Notes: generated from the sequence alone by a model not told the origin. Shown: positions 45,905 through 54,873, counted from the first letter of the stretch. The stretch is DNA of 64,000 nt from Nevskia sp. (GCA_021732745.1 JAKFUK010000003.1:62001-126000); one strand, 5' to 3'. Translations and numbers: made by a program.

Positions 45905-48556
45905 ATGAAACTCGTCGTCATCGGCAACGGCATGGTCGGCCACAAGCTCCTTGAAGAGCTGGTTGGCGTGGCAGACCTGGACATCACCGTGCTCTGCGAA
46001 GAGCCGCGCCCGGCCTACGATCGCGTGCATCTTTCCGAGTTCTTCAGCGGCAAGACGGCCGAGGAACTGTCGCTGGTCAGCCCCGGCTTCTTCGATCAGC
46101 CCAACGTCAGCCTCAAGCTCAACGCCAAGGCGGTCAACATCGACCGCGCGGCGAAGTGCGTGCTGCTGGAAGGCGGTGAAACGGTGCCTTACGACCGCAT
46201 CGTGCTCGCCACCGGCTCCTATCCCTTCGTGCCGGCTGTCACCGGCCGCGACCGCAACGGCTGCCTCGTCTATCGCACCATCGAAGATCTCGAAGCGATG
46301 CGCGAATGGGGTGCCAAGTCGAAGATCGGCGTGGTGGTCGGCGGCGGTCTGCTCGGTCTGGAATGCGCCAAGGCGCTGAAGGACATGGGGCTTGCCACCC
46401 ACGTCGTCGAATTCGCGCCGCGCCTGATGACCGTGCAAGTCGATGACATGGGCGGGCGGCTGCTGCGTCGCAAGATCGAAGCACTCGGCGTGCAGGTGCA
46501 CACCGGCAAGAACACGCTGGAAATCGCCGATGGCGGTGGTGTCGGCGTCGGTGGCCGACATGCAATGAAGTTTGCCGACGGCTCGCAGCTGCTGACCGAC
46601 ATGATCGTGTTCAGCGCCGGCATCCGTCCGCGCGACGAACTGGCCCGCAACGCTAGCCTGATCCGCGGCGAGCGCGGCGGCATCCTGATCGACAACCAGT
46701 GCAAGACCTCCGACCCGGACATCTGGGCGATCGGCGAATGCGCGCTGTGGCAGGGCAAGATTTTCGGCCTCGTCGCCCCCGGCTACGACATGGCGCGTGT
46801 GGTCGCAGCGCAAATTCGCCTTCTCCCCTCTCCCCTCGGGAGAGGGGCGGGGGTGAGGGACGCTGTCGAAGCGAGTGGGATTTCCGAGTTGGCGGAGTCC
46901 CTCACCCGCTCGACGTATACGTCGAGCCCTCTCCCGGGGGGAGAGGGGCTCAAGCAGCCTGCCGAATTCAACGGTGCCGACATGAGCACCAAGCTCAAGC
47001 TGCTCGGCGTCGATGTCGCGTCGATCGGCGATGCGCAAGGATCGACCCCCGGCAGCCTGAACTACCTGTTCAGCGACGAGGTCGCCGGTGTCTACAAGAA
47101 GCTGGTGGTGTCGGCGGACGCCAAGACCCTGCTCGGCGCCGTGCTGGTCGGCGAAGCCAACGACTACGGCACGCTGTTGCAGATGGCGCTGAATGGCATT
47201 CCGCTGCCGGCGCAGCCGGAATCGCTGATCCTGCCTTCGGTCGAAGGTGGAGCCAAAGGCCTCGGCGTCGACCTGCTGCCGGCCACCGCCTCGATCTGCT
47301 CCTGCAACAACGTGTCGAAGGGCGATCTCTGCGCGGCGATCGAAGGCGGTGCGACCAGCCTCGGTGCGCTCAAGAAGTGCACCAAGGCGGCAACCTCCTG
47401 CGGCGGCTGTCTGCCGCTGGTCAAGCAGGTGCTCGATGCCGAGCTGAAGAAATCCGGCGTGCTGGTGCTGAACCACCTCTGCGAACACTTCGCGCACTCG
47501 CGCCAGGAGCTGTTCCACCTGGTGAAAGTCGGCGGCCAGAAGACTTTCGACGACACCATCCTCGCCCACGGCAAGGGCCGCGGCTGCGATGTCTGCAAGC
47601 CGGCGGTGGCCTCGATCCTCGCCAGCTGCTGGAACGAGCACGTGCTGAAGCCGAAGCACGCCTCGGTGCAGGACACCAACGATTACTACCTCGCCAACAT
47701 CCAGAAGGACGGTACCTACTCGGTGGTGCCACGCATTCCGGGCGGCGAGATCACGCCGGACAAGCTGATCGTCATCGGTCAGGTGGCGAAGGACTACGGC
47801 CTGTACACCAAGATCACCGGCGGTCAGCGCATCGATCTGTTCGGCGCTCGCGTCGAGCAGTTGCCCGAGATCTGGAGGGCGCTGGTCGCCGCCGGTTTCG
47901 AGTCCGGCCATGCCTACGGCAAGTCACTGCGTACCGTGAAGTCCTGCGTCGGCAGCACCTGGTGCCGCTACGGCGTGCAGGACTCGGTGACCATGGCGAT
48001 CAAGATCGAGGAGCGTTATCGCGGCCTGCGTTCGCCGCATAAGATCAAGATGGCGGTCAGCGGCTGCACCCGCGAATGTGCGGAAGCGCAGAGCAAGGAT
48101 GTCGGCGTGATCGCCACCGAAAAGGGCTGGAACCTGTACGTCGCCGGCAACGGCGGCATGAAGCCGCGCCATGCCGAACTGCTGGCCGGTGACATCGACG
48201 ACGCAACCCTGATCAAGCTGATCGACCGCTTCCTGATGTTCTACATCCGCACCGGCGATCGCCTGCAACGCACCTCGACCTGGATCGAGAACCTCGAAGG
48301 CGGCTTGAGCTACGTCAAGAAGGTGGTGATCGACGATTCGCTCGGTATCTGCGCCGAGCTGGAAGCCGACATGGCTCGCCAGGTCGAAACCTATGAATGC
48401 GAGTGGAAGAAGGCGATCACCACGCCGGAAACACTGAAGCGTTTCAGCCACTTCGTGAACTCGAAAGACGCCGACAGCAACATCCAGTTCGTCGACGAGC
48501 GGGGGCAGATCAGGCCCAAGAACGCGCTTGAACGGAAGCTGGAGGTGACGCCATGA
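45905..48556 (+). CDS. nirB: Assimilatory nitrite reductase [NAD(P)H] large subunit with in-frame repeat insertion
   Basis: Cytoplasmic enzyme reducing nitrite to ammonium. The 883 residues begin with the FAD domain (MKLVVIGNGMVGHKLLEEL) and NADH domain (IGVVVGGGLLGLECAKAL). A BFD-type [2Fe-2S] region follows with ICSCNNV and CGGCLPLV, then the siroheme/[4Fe-4S] domain with Cys681 and Cys687 (CVGSTWCRYG) and Cys721 and Cys725 (SGCTREC). Residues of about 306-349 (LLPSPLGRG to LPGGEGLK) have no counterpart in NirB and come from the repeat at 46820-46951; the flanking sequence joins perfectly without it. The stop overlaps nirD as ATGA. Confidence 0.95.
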   Translation: MKLVVIGNGMVGHKLLEELVGVADLDITVLCEEPRPAYDRVHLSEFFSGKTAEELSLVSPGFFDQPNVSLKLNAKAVNIDRAAKCVLLEGGETVPYDRIVLATGSYPFVPAVTGRDRNGCLVYRTIEDLEAMREWGAKSKIGVVVGGGLLGLECAKALKDMGLATHVVEFAPRLMTVQVDDMGGRLLRRKIEALGVQVHTGKNTLEIADGGGVGVGGRHAMKFADGSQLLTDMIVFSAGIRPRDELARNASLIRGERGGILIDNQCKTSDPDIWAIGECALWQGKIFGLVAPGYDMARVVAAQIRLLPSPLGRGAGVRDAVEASGISELAESLTRSTYTSSPLPGGEGLKQPAEFNGADMSTKLKLLGVDVASIGDAQGSTPGSLNYLFSDEVAGVYKKLVVSADAKTLLGAVLVGEANDYGTLLQMALNGIPLPAQPESLILPSVEGGAKGLGVDLLPATASICSCNNVSKGDLCAAIEGGATSLGALKKCTKAATSCGGCLPLVKQVLDAELKKSGVLVLNHLCEHFAHSRQELFHLVKVGGQKTFDDTILAHGKGRGCDVCKPAVASILASCWNEHVLKPKHASVQDTNDYYLANIQKDGTYSVVPRIPGGEITPDKLIVIGQVAKDYGLYTKITGGQRIDLFGARVEQLPEIWRALVAAGFESGHAYGKSLRTVKSCVGSTWCRYGVQDSVTMAIKIEERYRGLRSPHKIKMAVSGCTRECAEAQSKDVGVIATEKGWNLYVAGNGGMKPRHAELLAGDIDDATLIKLIDRFLMFYIRTGDRLQRTSTWIENLEGGLSYVKKVVIDDSLGICAELEADMARQVETYECEWKKAITTPETLKRFSHFVNSKDADSNIQFVDERGQIRPKNALERKLEVTP
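46820..46951. repeat. GC-rich inverted-repeat element inserted in frame within nirB
   Basis: The left end (CTTCTCCCCTCTCCCC then GGGGGTGAGGGA) and the right end (TCCCTCACCC then CCCTCTCCC...GAGAGGGG) form an imperfect inverted repeat of about 40 bp. The right arm carries an extra perfect 20-bp palindrome at 46908-46927. About 132 bp, open in the nirB frame on the plus strand. The same family lies intergenically at 44095-44214. Confidence 0.85.
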
Positions 48557-48918
48557 CCGACGCCGCCCACTGGACCTTCGTCTGCCATCGCGACGACATC
48601 GTGCCGAACACCGGCGTGGCCGCGAAGGTCGGTGCCGCGCAGGTCGCGGTGTTCCGGGTCGTCGCCCCGGATGGCACCGAGGATGGCGTCTTTGCCATCG
48701 ACAACTTCGACGTCCGCTCGCAGGCCAATGTGCTGAGCCGTGGCCTGATCGGCGAGCTGAACACCGACACCGGGCCGGTGCTGGTCGTCGCTTCGCCAAT
48801 CTACAAGAACCATCTGTGCCTGAAGACTGGCCGCTGCCTGGAGGACGAGGCCTGGTCGGTGAAGGCCTGGGCCGTCACCTGTGGGGATGATGGCGCGATC
48901 ATGGTGCGCGCGTCGTGA
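48553..48918 (+). CDS. nirD: Nitrite reductase small subunit
   Basis: Rieske-fold partner of NirB, 121 residues. WTFVCHRDDIVPNTGVAAKVG at the start, FAIDNFDVRSQANVLSRGLIG and PVLVVASPIYKNHLCLKTGRC are family landmarks. As in other NirD proteins the Rieske cysteine-histidine cluster ligands are not conserved, so no [2Fe-2S] cluster is expected. It overlaps nirB by four bases and the next gene by four bases (GTGA), giving a tightly coupled block. Confidence 0.95.
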   Translation: MTDAAHWTFVCHRDDIVPNTGVAAKVGAAQVAVFRVVAPDGTEDGVFAIDNFDVRSQANVLSRGLIGELNTDTGPVLVVASPIYKNHLCLKTGRCLEDEAWSVKAWAVTCGDDGAIMVRAS

Positions 48919-50135
48919 AGCAGCGCCTGGTCGTCATCGGCAATGGCATGGCCGGTATTCGCACGGTCGAGGAGCTGCTGAAGCTCGACGGCGAGCGCTA
49001 CGACATCACGGTCTTCGGCACCGAGCCGCACGGCAACTACAACCGCATCCTGCTGTCGCCGGTGCTGGCCGGCGAAAAGCAGTTCGGCGACATCGTCACC
49101 CACGATCGCGCCTGGTATGCGAAGCACGGCGTGCTGCTGTACGCCGGCAATCCAGTAATCGAGATCGATCGAAAGCGCCGCGTGGTCAAGGCCCTCGATG
49201 GTCTGGAAGTCGCCTACGACCGCCTGCTGATCGCCACCGGTTCGCGGCCGTTCATCATTCCGGTGCCTGGCCACAAGCTTCCTGGCGTGATCGCTTTCCG
49301 CGATATCAATGACGTGGAAACGATGATCGCGGCCGCGCGCAGCCATCGTCACGCGGTGGTGATCGGCGGCGGCCTGCTTGGTCTTGAAGCCGCCAACGGC
49401 CTGCTGCGTCAGGGCATGAATGTCAGCGTTGTCCATGTCATGGACAGCCTGATGGAGCGACAACTCGACAAGCCGGCCGCAAAGCTGCTGAAGGCCGCAC
49501 TGGAAAAGCGCGGCATGCGCTTTCTGCTCGAAGCCAACACGGCGGAAATCGTCGGCAGCGATCGGGTCACGGCCATCAAATTCAAGGATGGTTCGGAGAT
49601 TCCGGCCGACCTGGTGGTGATGGCGGTCGGCATCCGCCCGAATGTCGAACTGGCGAAAGCGGCCGGCCTGCATGTCGAGCGCGCCATCGTCGTCGACGAC
49701 ACCCTGCAAAGCCTCAGCGACCCGCGTATCTACGCAGTCGGCGAATGCGTGCAGCACCGCAAGAACGTCTACGGTCTGGTCGCCCCGCTGTGGGATCAGG
49801 CCAAGGTCTGCGCCGCCCACCTCGCCGGCTTCGGCCATCGCCGCTACGGCGGTTCGGTGACCGCGACGCGTCTGAAGGTCACCGGCATCGACCTCTATTC
49901 GGCCGGTGATTTCATCGGCGACAAGGACAGCGAAGACCTGGTGCTGCGCGATCCCGGCCGCGGCGTCTACAAGCGGCTGGTGCTGAAAGGCGGCTGCATC
50001 GTCGGCGTGGTGCTGTACGGTGAAGTCAGCGACGGCCCCTGGTATTTCGAGCTGATGCAGGCCCGCCGCGACATCACCCATCTTCGTCAGCGCCTGCTGT
50101 TCGGCCGCGCGTATTGCGAGCCGCAGGCCGCGTGA
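48915..50135 (+). CDS. nasC: FAD/NAD(P)-dependent electron-transfer subunit for nitrate reductase
   Basis: A 406-residue flavoprotein homologous to the N-terminal half of NirB: MKQRLVVIGNGMAGIRTVEELL (FAD binding), LLIATGSRPFIIPVPG and HAVVIGGGLLGLEAANGLL (NAD binding), then the C-terminal KRLVLKGGCIVGVVLYG segment. No iron-sulfur cysteines are present. It lies between nirD and the nitrate reductase catalytic gene, so it most likely passes electrons from NAD(P)H to that enzyme, like NasC of Klebsiella. The GTG start overlaps the nirD stop. Confidence 0.88.
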   Translation: MKQRLVVIGNGMAGIRTVEELLKLDGERYDITVFGTEPHGNYNRILLSPVLAGEKQFGDIVTHDRAWYAKHGVLLYAGNPVIEIDRKRRVVKALDGLEVAYDRLLIATGSRPFIIPVPGHKLPGVIAFRDINDVETMIAAARSHRHAVVIGGGLLGLEAANGLLRQGMNVSVVHVMDSLMERQLDKPAAKLLKAALEKRGMRFLLEANTAEIVGSDRVTAIKFKDGSEIPADLVVMAVGIRPNVELAKAAGLHVERAIVVDDTLQSLSDPRIYAVGECVQHRKNVYGLVAPLWDQAKVCAAHLAGFGHRRYGGSVTATRLKVTGIDLYSAGDFIGDKDSEDLVLRDPGRGVYKRLVLKGGCIVGVVLYGEVSDGPWYFELMQARRDITHLRQRLLFGRAYCEPQAA

Positions 50136-50147
50136 AACGAAAGACTG

Positions 50148-50218
50148 TAGGTCGGCAATCCTTTGCCGACGACGCCTTCGCACAAGGTCGCACGGCGGCA
50201 AGGGATTGCCGCCCTACT
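50148..50218. repeat. GTAGG...CCTAC inverted repeat between nasC and nasA
   Basis: GTAGGTCGGCAATCC and GGATTGCCGCCCTAC-type arms bracket a short GC-rich centre, about 70 bp in all. It belongs with the repeats at 55514-55600 and 56709-56783, which also end in CCCTAC. It fills most of the 104-bp gap between the two genes. Confidence 0.65.
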
Positions 50219-50239
50219 GAACAATGACGAACTGAACAG

Positions 50240-53143
50240 ATGATGGATGGAAGCGCCCCGGCGCCCCTCGAAGTTGCCACCACCTGCCCCTACTGCGGGA
50301 CCGGCTGCGGCGTGCTCGCGCGTGTCTCGGCCAGCGGGCTGACCACCGTCGCTGGCGACCCGCAGCACCCCACGAACTTCGGCCGCCTGTGCGTGAAGGG
50401 CGCAGCCCTTGGCGAAACCGCAGTGCCGAAAGGCCGGCTGCTGTATCCGGCGAAGCGCGATGCCACTGGCCTCAAGCGCGTTTCCTGGGATGAAGCACTC
50501 GATGAAGTCGCCAGCGGCTTCCAGCGCATCATCGATCAGCACGGTCCGGAATCGGTGGCCTGGTATGTCTCCGGCCAGTTGCTGACCGAGGACTACTACG
50601 TCGCCAACAAGCTGGTGAAGGGCTTCGTCGGCACCGCCAACATCGACACCAATTCCCGTCTCTGCATGTCGTCGGCGGTCGCCGGCCACAAGCGGGCGTT
50701 CGGCGAGGACATCGTGCCGGTGTCCTACGAGGATCTGGAACTTGCCGACCTCGTGGTGCTGGTCGGCTCGAACACCGCCTGGTGCCATCCGATCCTGTTC
50801 CAGCGGCTGGTCAAGGCCCGCGAAAAGCGGCCGGAGATGAAGCTGGTGGTCATCGACCCGCGCCGCACCGCGACCAGCGAGATGGCCGATCTGCATCTGC
50901 CGATCCGCCCGGGCACCGATGTCGTGCTGTTCAACGGCCTGCTGAGTTATCTCCACCAGCATGGCGTCATCGACACGGCCTTCGTCGAAGCCCACACCAA
51001 CGGCTACGCGCGGACAATGGCGATTGCCGACAACACCGCTGGCGATCTGCGCTCGGTGGCCGCCGCCTGCAAGCTCGATCTCGGCGTGCTGACCGAGTTC
51101 TGCCGCCTGTTCGCGCGCAGCGAAAAAGCCATCACCGCGTTCTCGATGGGCGTCAACCAGTCGTCCAGCGGCACCGACAAGGTCAACAGCATCATCAATG
51201 TGCATCTGGCCACTGGGCGCATCGGCAAGCCCGGCGCCGGCCCGTTCTCGATCACCGGCCAGCCGAACGCCATGGGCGGCCGCGAAGTCGGCGGCCTGTC
51301 GAACATGCTGGCGGCGCATCTCGATCTCGATCAGCCGAGCCATCGCGCGCTGGTGCAGGACTTCTGGCAGTCGCCAGCCATCGCCGCCAAGCCGGGGCTG
51401 AAAGCCGTCGATCTGTTCAATGCGATCGACGAGGGCAAGGTCAAGGCGGTGTGGATCATGGCCACCAACCCGGTGGTCAGCCTGCCGGATGCCGACAAGG
51501 TCAAGCGCGCGCTGGCGAAATGCGAGCTGGTGGTGGTGTCCGATGTCATGGCCGACACCGACACCACGGCGTTCGCGCACCTGCTGCTGCCGGCCCAGGG
51601 CTGGGGCGAGAAAGACGGCACGGTGACCAATTCCGAGCGCTGCATCTCGCGCCAGCGTGCCTTCCTGCCACCGATCGGCGAAGCCCGGCCGGATTGGTGG
51701 GCGCTGTCGGAAGTGGCGCGGCGCTGGGGTTTTGCGGCGCAGTTTCCGTATGCGTCGGCGCACGAAATCTTCGATGAGCATGCTCAGCTCACAGCGTCCG
51801 GCAACGCCGACGACGCCTCGCCGCGCTATCTGAACCTCGGCGGTATGGTCGGGCTTGGCAAGACGGCTTACGACAAGCTCGAACCCGTCCGCTGGCCCGT
51901 CCTGAAACTCCCTCCCCCGCTTGCGGGGGAGGACTGGGGAGGGGGCGTTTTGGCTGACGATGTGCCCTGCGAAACGAGAACGCCCCCCGCAGGGCTGCCG
52001 CCCGTTGTCAGCATGCTCGGAAATGCCATTCAAGGCACTTCCGAAAGCGCGCACGCTGCCAACCCTCAATCCTCCCCTGCAAGCGGGGGAGGAGGCTTGG
52101 CGGTCTTCGCCGACGGCCGCTTCTACACCCCCGACCGCCGCGCCCGCTTCGTGCCGACCCCACCGCAGGCCCCGGCCGGCCGGCTCGATGACGATTTTCC
52201 ATTGGTACTGAACACCGGCCGGGTCCGCGATCACTGGCACACGATGACCCGCACCGGTCTGGCGCCGCGGCTGGCCACTCACGTCGCCGAGCCGTTCGTC
52301 GACCTGCATCCGCAGGACGCGCTGCTCTGCGGCGTCCGCGAGCACGATCTGGCCCGCGTCACGTCGGCGCATGGCAGCTGCGTCGTCCGCGTGCGGATGT
52401 CCGGCGAAATGCCGCGCAAGAGCGTGTTCGTGCCGATCCACTGGAACGCGCAGTTTGCCTCCGATGCCCGGGTCGGCAAGCTGGTCAATCCGGTCGTCGA
52501 CCCGGTGTCCGGCGAGCCGGAGTTCAAGCACACGCCGGTCAGAGTCGAGCCGTTCATGGTCGCCTGGCATGGCTTCGCGTTGAGCCGCGATTCCGACGCG
52601 GCAGACGCTTCGCCACTGACCTCAGCCGCCGCCTGGTGGACACGGATCACCGGCGACGGCTACAGCCGCCACGAACTGGCCGGACGGCGCGCTGACAGCA
52701 CCTGGTCATCCCGCGCCCGGGCGATGCTCGGCGTCGACGACCCGGATGCCGACTGGCTCGAATACGAGGACTTGAGCGCCGGCATCTTCCGCGCCGCGCA
52801 CGTCGTCGACGGCCGGATCAACGCCTGCCTGTTCATCTCGCCGCGCCCGGACCTGCCGTCGCGGGCCTGGCTGTCGGGCCTGTTCGCCAAACCGCAGCTG
52901 GAGACCGAAGACCGCATCGGTCTGTTGATCGGCGAACCGCTGAGCAGAGGCGACGATGCCGGTGCCACCGTCTGTTCCTGCTTCGGCGTCGGCCGCAAGA
53001 CCATCGAAGCGGCGATCAAGGGCGGCTGCGCGACACCGGCGGAACTGGGCGCGAAACTCAAGTGCGGCACCAATTGCGGTTCCTGTGTGCCGGAGCTGAA
53101 AGGGCTGATCGCAGAACTTCGGGCGCGCCAGACCGCCGCCTGA
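50240..53143 (+). CDS. nasA: Assimilatory nitrate reductase catalytic subunit with in-frame repeat insertion
   Basis: Molybdenum bis-MGD enzyme reducing nitrate to nitrite in the cytoplasm. The 967 residues open with the [4Fe-4S] ligands Cys16, Cys19, Cys23 and Cys51 (CPYCGTGCG, GRLCVKG). The molybdenum-ligand cysteine is Cys142 in NSRLCMSS, and the ITGQPNAMGGREVGGL segment follows. The C-terminus adds a BFD-like [2Fe-2S] domain (VCSCFGVG ... CGTNCGSC). Residues of about 557-619 (PPPLAGEDWGG to PASGGGG) come from the repeat at 51909-52095 and lie before AVFADGRFYTPD. No signal peptide. Last gene of the unit. Confidence 0.95.
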   Translation: MMDGSAPAPLEVATTCPYCGTGCGVLARVSASGLTTVAGDPQHPTNFGRLCVKGAALGETAVPKGRLLYPAKRDATGLKRVSWDEALDEVASGFQRIIDQHGPESVAWYVSGQLLTEDYYVANKLVKGFVGTANIDTNSRLCMSSAVAGHKRAFGEDIVPVSYEDLELADLVVLVGSNTAWCHPILFQRLVKAREKRPEMKLVVIDPRRTATSEMADLHLPIRPGTDVVLFNGLLSYLHQHGVIDTAFVEAHTNGYARTMAIADNTAGDLRSVAAACKLDLGVLTEFCRLFARSEKAITAFSMGVNQSSSGTDKVNSIINVHLATGRIGKPGAGPFSITGQPNAMGGREVGGLSNMLAAHLDLDQPSHRALVQDFWQSPAIAAKPGLKAVDLFNAIDEGKVKAVWIMATNPVVSLPDADKVKRALAKCELVVVSDVMADTDTTAFAHLLLPAQGWGEKDGTVTNSERCISRQRAFLPPIGEARPDWWALSEVARRWGFAAQFPYASAHEIFDEHAQLTASGNADDASPRYLNLGGMVGLGKTAYDKLEPVRWPVLKLPPPLAGEDWGGGVLADDVPCETRTPPAGLPPVVSMLGNAIQGTSESAHAANPQSSPASGGGGLAVFADGRFYTPDRRARFVPTPPQAPAGRLDDDFPLVLNTGRVRDHWHTMTRTGLAPRLATHVAEPFVDLHPQDALLCGVREHDLARVTSAHGSCVVRVRMSGEMPRKSVFVPIHWNAQFASDARVGKLVNPVVDPVSGEPEFKHTPVRVEPFMVAWHGFALSRDSDAADASPLTSAAAWWTRITGDGYSRHELAGRRADSTWSSRARAMLGVDDPDADWLEYEDLSAGIFRAAHVVDGRINACLFISPRPDLPSRAWLSGLFAKPQLETEDRIGLLIGEPLSRGDDAGATVCSCFGVGRKTIEAAIKGGCATPAELGAKLKCGTNCGSCVPELKGLIAELRARQTAA
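51909..52095. repeat. MITE-like inverted-repeat element inserted in frame within nasA
   Basis: The left end CTCCCCCGCTTGCGGGGG and the right end, whose complement reads CTCCCCCGCTTGCAGGGG, extend to about 33 bp of matching terminal inverted repeat. The centre holds two more stems (GGGGGCGTT/AACGCCCCC; TCGGAA-type/TTCCGA). About 187 bp, open in frame with nasA. Confidence 0.85.
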
Positions 53144-53148
53144 CGCCC

Positions 53149-53175
53149 GGATGGAGGGCTGGCCCCAGCCCATCC
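53149..53175 (+). terminator. Hairpin after nasA, weak terminator candidate
   Basis: GGATGG with CATCC and GGGCTGG with CCAGCCC form a two-part stem 6 bp after the nasA stop. Only AAAAGG follows, so termination would be inefficient or Rho-assisted. Confidence 0.4.
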
Positions 53176-53310
53176 AAAAGGCCGGTTGGCCCGACAGCGG
53201 GCAAATAGTAATGTGCCATACTAAATTTCCGCCGGATTGGCTGCTTGCGCCTGTCCGCTGGAAGCTTGCGATACCCCGAAAACGGCTGCGAGACTGGAGA
53301 GGACACGCTT

Positions 53311-54762
53311 ATGTCGCTGGACGAAAACATCAAACACGACACCTTTTACATCGACGGTGACTGGGTCAAGCCCTCGACCGACGCCCGCATCGACGTCATC
53401 GGCGCCAACACTGGCCTGTCGATCGGCAACGTGCCGGAAGGCGGCGAAGCCGACATCGACCGCGCCGTCGCCGCTGCCCGCAAGGCCCTCGACGGGGCCT
53501 GGGGCGAAACCACCCCGGCCGAACGCGCCGAGGTGCTGAACCGCTTCGCTGCTGCCATCGAAAAGCGCTCGGACCGTCTGAGCCGTGCCGTCAGCGCCCA
53601 GAACGGCATGCCGCTGGCGCTCGCCGAACAGCTGGAAAGCGGCTACGTGGTCGCCATCCTGCGCTATTACGCCGGCCTGACCACGAACATGGTCATCGAA
53701 GAGCGCCGCGCTTCGCCGCTGGGCTTCGACACCCTGATCCGCAAGGGTCCGGTCGGTGTCGTCGGCGGCATCGTGCCGTGGAACTTCCCGGTGGTGCTGT
53801 CGATCATGAAGATCGCCCCGGCGCTGGCCACCGGCTGCTGCATCGTGCTGAAGCCGTCGCCGGGCACCGTGCTCGACTGCTACATCATTGCCGAAGCCGC
53901 GCACGAAGCCGGCGTGCCGGCCGGCGTCATCAACTGGGTGCCGGGCGGCCGCGAACTGGGTGCGTATCTCGTCTCGCATCCGGGCATCGACAAGGTGGCC
54001 TTCACCGGTTCGACCGGTGCCGGCCGCAAGGTCGCCGAAGTCTGCGGACGCCTGCTGCGCCCGGTCAGCCTCGAACTCGGCGGCAAGTCGGCGGCGATCA
54101 TCCTCGACGACGTCAACATCGAACACCTGCTGCCGGGCCTGCACTTCGCCTCGTTCGGCAACAACGGCCAGATTTGCGCGCTGTCGTCGCGCATCCTCGC
54201 CCCGGCCAGCCGCTATGACGAGATCGTCGACGCCATCGCCGGCCTCGCCAAGGGTCTGAAGGTGGGTAGCTCGCTCGACAAGGACACCCAGATCGGGCCG
54301 CTCGCCTCGTCCGAACACCGTGCCCGCGTCGAAAGCTATATCGCCAAGGGCAAGGTCGAAGCCCGCCTGGTCGCCGGTGGCGGCCGTCCGAAGGGTGTGG
54401 GTGACGGCTGGTTCGTCGAGCCGACGGTGTTTGCCGACGTCGACAACAGCGCCGTCATCGCCCAGGAAGAAATCTTCGGACCGGTGCTCTCCGTCATCAA
54501 GTACCGCGACGAAGAGGAAGCGGTGAAGATCGCCAACGATTCGGAGTTCGGCCTCGGCGGCACCGTCTGGTCGTCGGATTCCAAGCGCGCGCAGGCCATC
54601 GCCCGCCGCGTGCAGACCGGCACCATCGGCGTCAACGGCTACATGATCGACCTCGCCTCGCCGTTCGGCGGCATCAAGGCCTCGGGTCTGGGCCGCGAGA
54701 TGGGTCCGGAATCGCTGGCCGCGTATCAGCAGTTGAAGTCGATCTACCTGCCGGCTGGCTAA
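53311..54762 (+). CDS. NAD(P)-dependent aldehyde dehydrogenase
   Basis: A 483-residue ALDH superfamily enzyme oxidising an aldehyde to its acid. GGAGAGGA precedes the ATG at 53311 (MSLDENIKHDTFYIDG). Cofactor binding is seen in IVPWNFPVVLS and FTGSTGAGRKVAE, the general base is Glu255 in LELGGKSA, and the catalytic cysteine is Cys289 in NNGQICALSSRIL. The C-terminal signatures EEIFGPVLSVI and SPFGGIKASGLGREMG are intact. The substrate cannot be told; a terminator follows, so it is likely monocistronic. Confidence 0.92.
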   Translation: MSLDENIKHDTFYIDGDWVKPSTDARIDVIGANTGLSIGNVPEGGEADIDRAVAAARKALDGAWGETTPAERAEVLNRFAAAIEKRSDRLSRAVSAQNGMPLALAEQLESGYVVAILRYYAGLTTNMVIEERRASPLGFDTLIRKGPVGVVGGIVPWNFPVVLSIMKIAPALATGCCIVLKPSPGTVLDCYIIAEAAHEAGVPAGVINWVPGGRELGAYLVSHPGIDKVAFTGSTGAGRKVAEVCGRLLRPVSLELGGKSAAIILDDVNIEHLLPGLHFASFGNNGQICALSSRILAPASRYDEIVDAIAGLAKGLKVGSSLDKDTQIGPLASSEHRARVESYIAKGKVEARLVAGGGRPKGVGDGWFVEPTVFADVDNSAVIAQEEIFGPVLSVIKYRDEEEAVKIANDSEFGLGGTVWSSDSKRAQAIARRVQTGTIGVNGYMIDLASPFGGIKASGLGREMGPESLAAYQQLKSIYLPAG

Positions 54763-54781
54763 GCTTCAGGCAGCAGGTCCG

Positions 54782-54818
54782 AACGGCGGGATCGCAGCGA
54801 TGCGGTCTCGCCGTTTTT
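54782..54818 (+). terminator. Intrinsic terminator of the aldehyde dehydrogenase gene
   Basis: AACGGCG and CGCCGTT arms with an inner CGCA/TGCG stem, followed by TTTTT, 20 bp after the stop codon. Confidence 0.88.
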
Positions 54819-54841
54819 CGTTGTGGCGGCGACCGCAGGCC

Positions 54842-54873
54842 AAAAAAAACCGGCTGGCCTTGCGGCCCGCCGG
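54842..54873 (-). terminator. Minus-strand intrinsic terminator with eight-T tail
   Basis: CCGGC-x-GGCC-loop-GGCC-x-GCCGG followed on the minus strand by eight consecutive T (complement of 54842-54849). It points away from any annotated minus-strand gene in the next 5 kb, which suggests a short unannotated transcript upstream. Confidence 0.8.

Noticed and set aside
44366..47911. A 1181-codon minus-strand open frame opposite the nitrate transporter gene and nirB
   Set aside because: Both strands are open because of codon bias; the plus-strand products are full-length known proteins, and the minus product has His/Asp/Arg-rich shadow composition.
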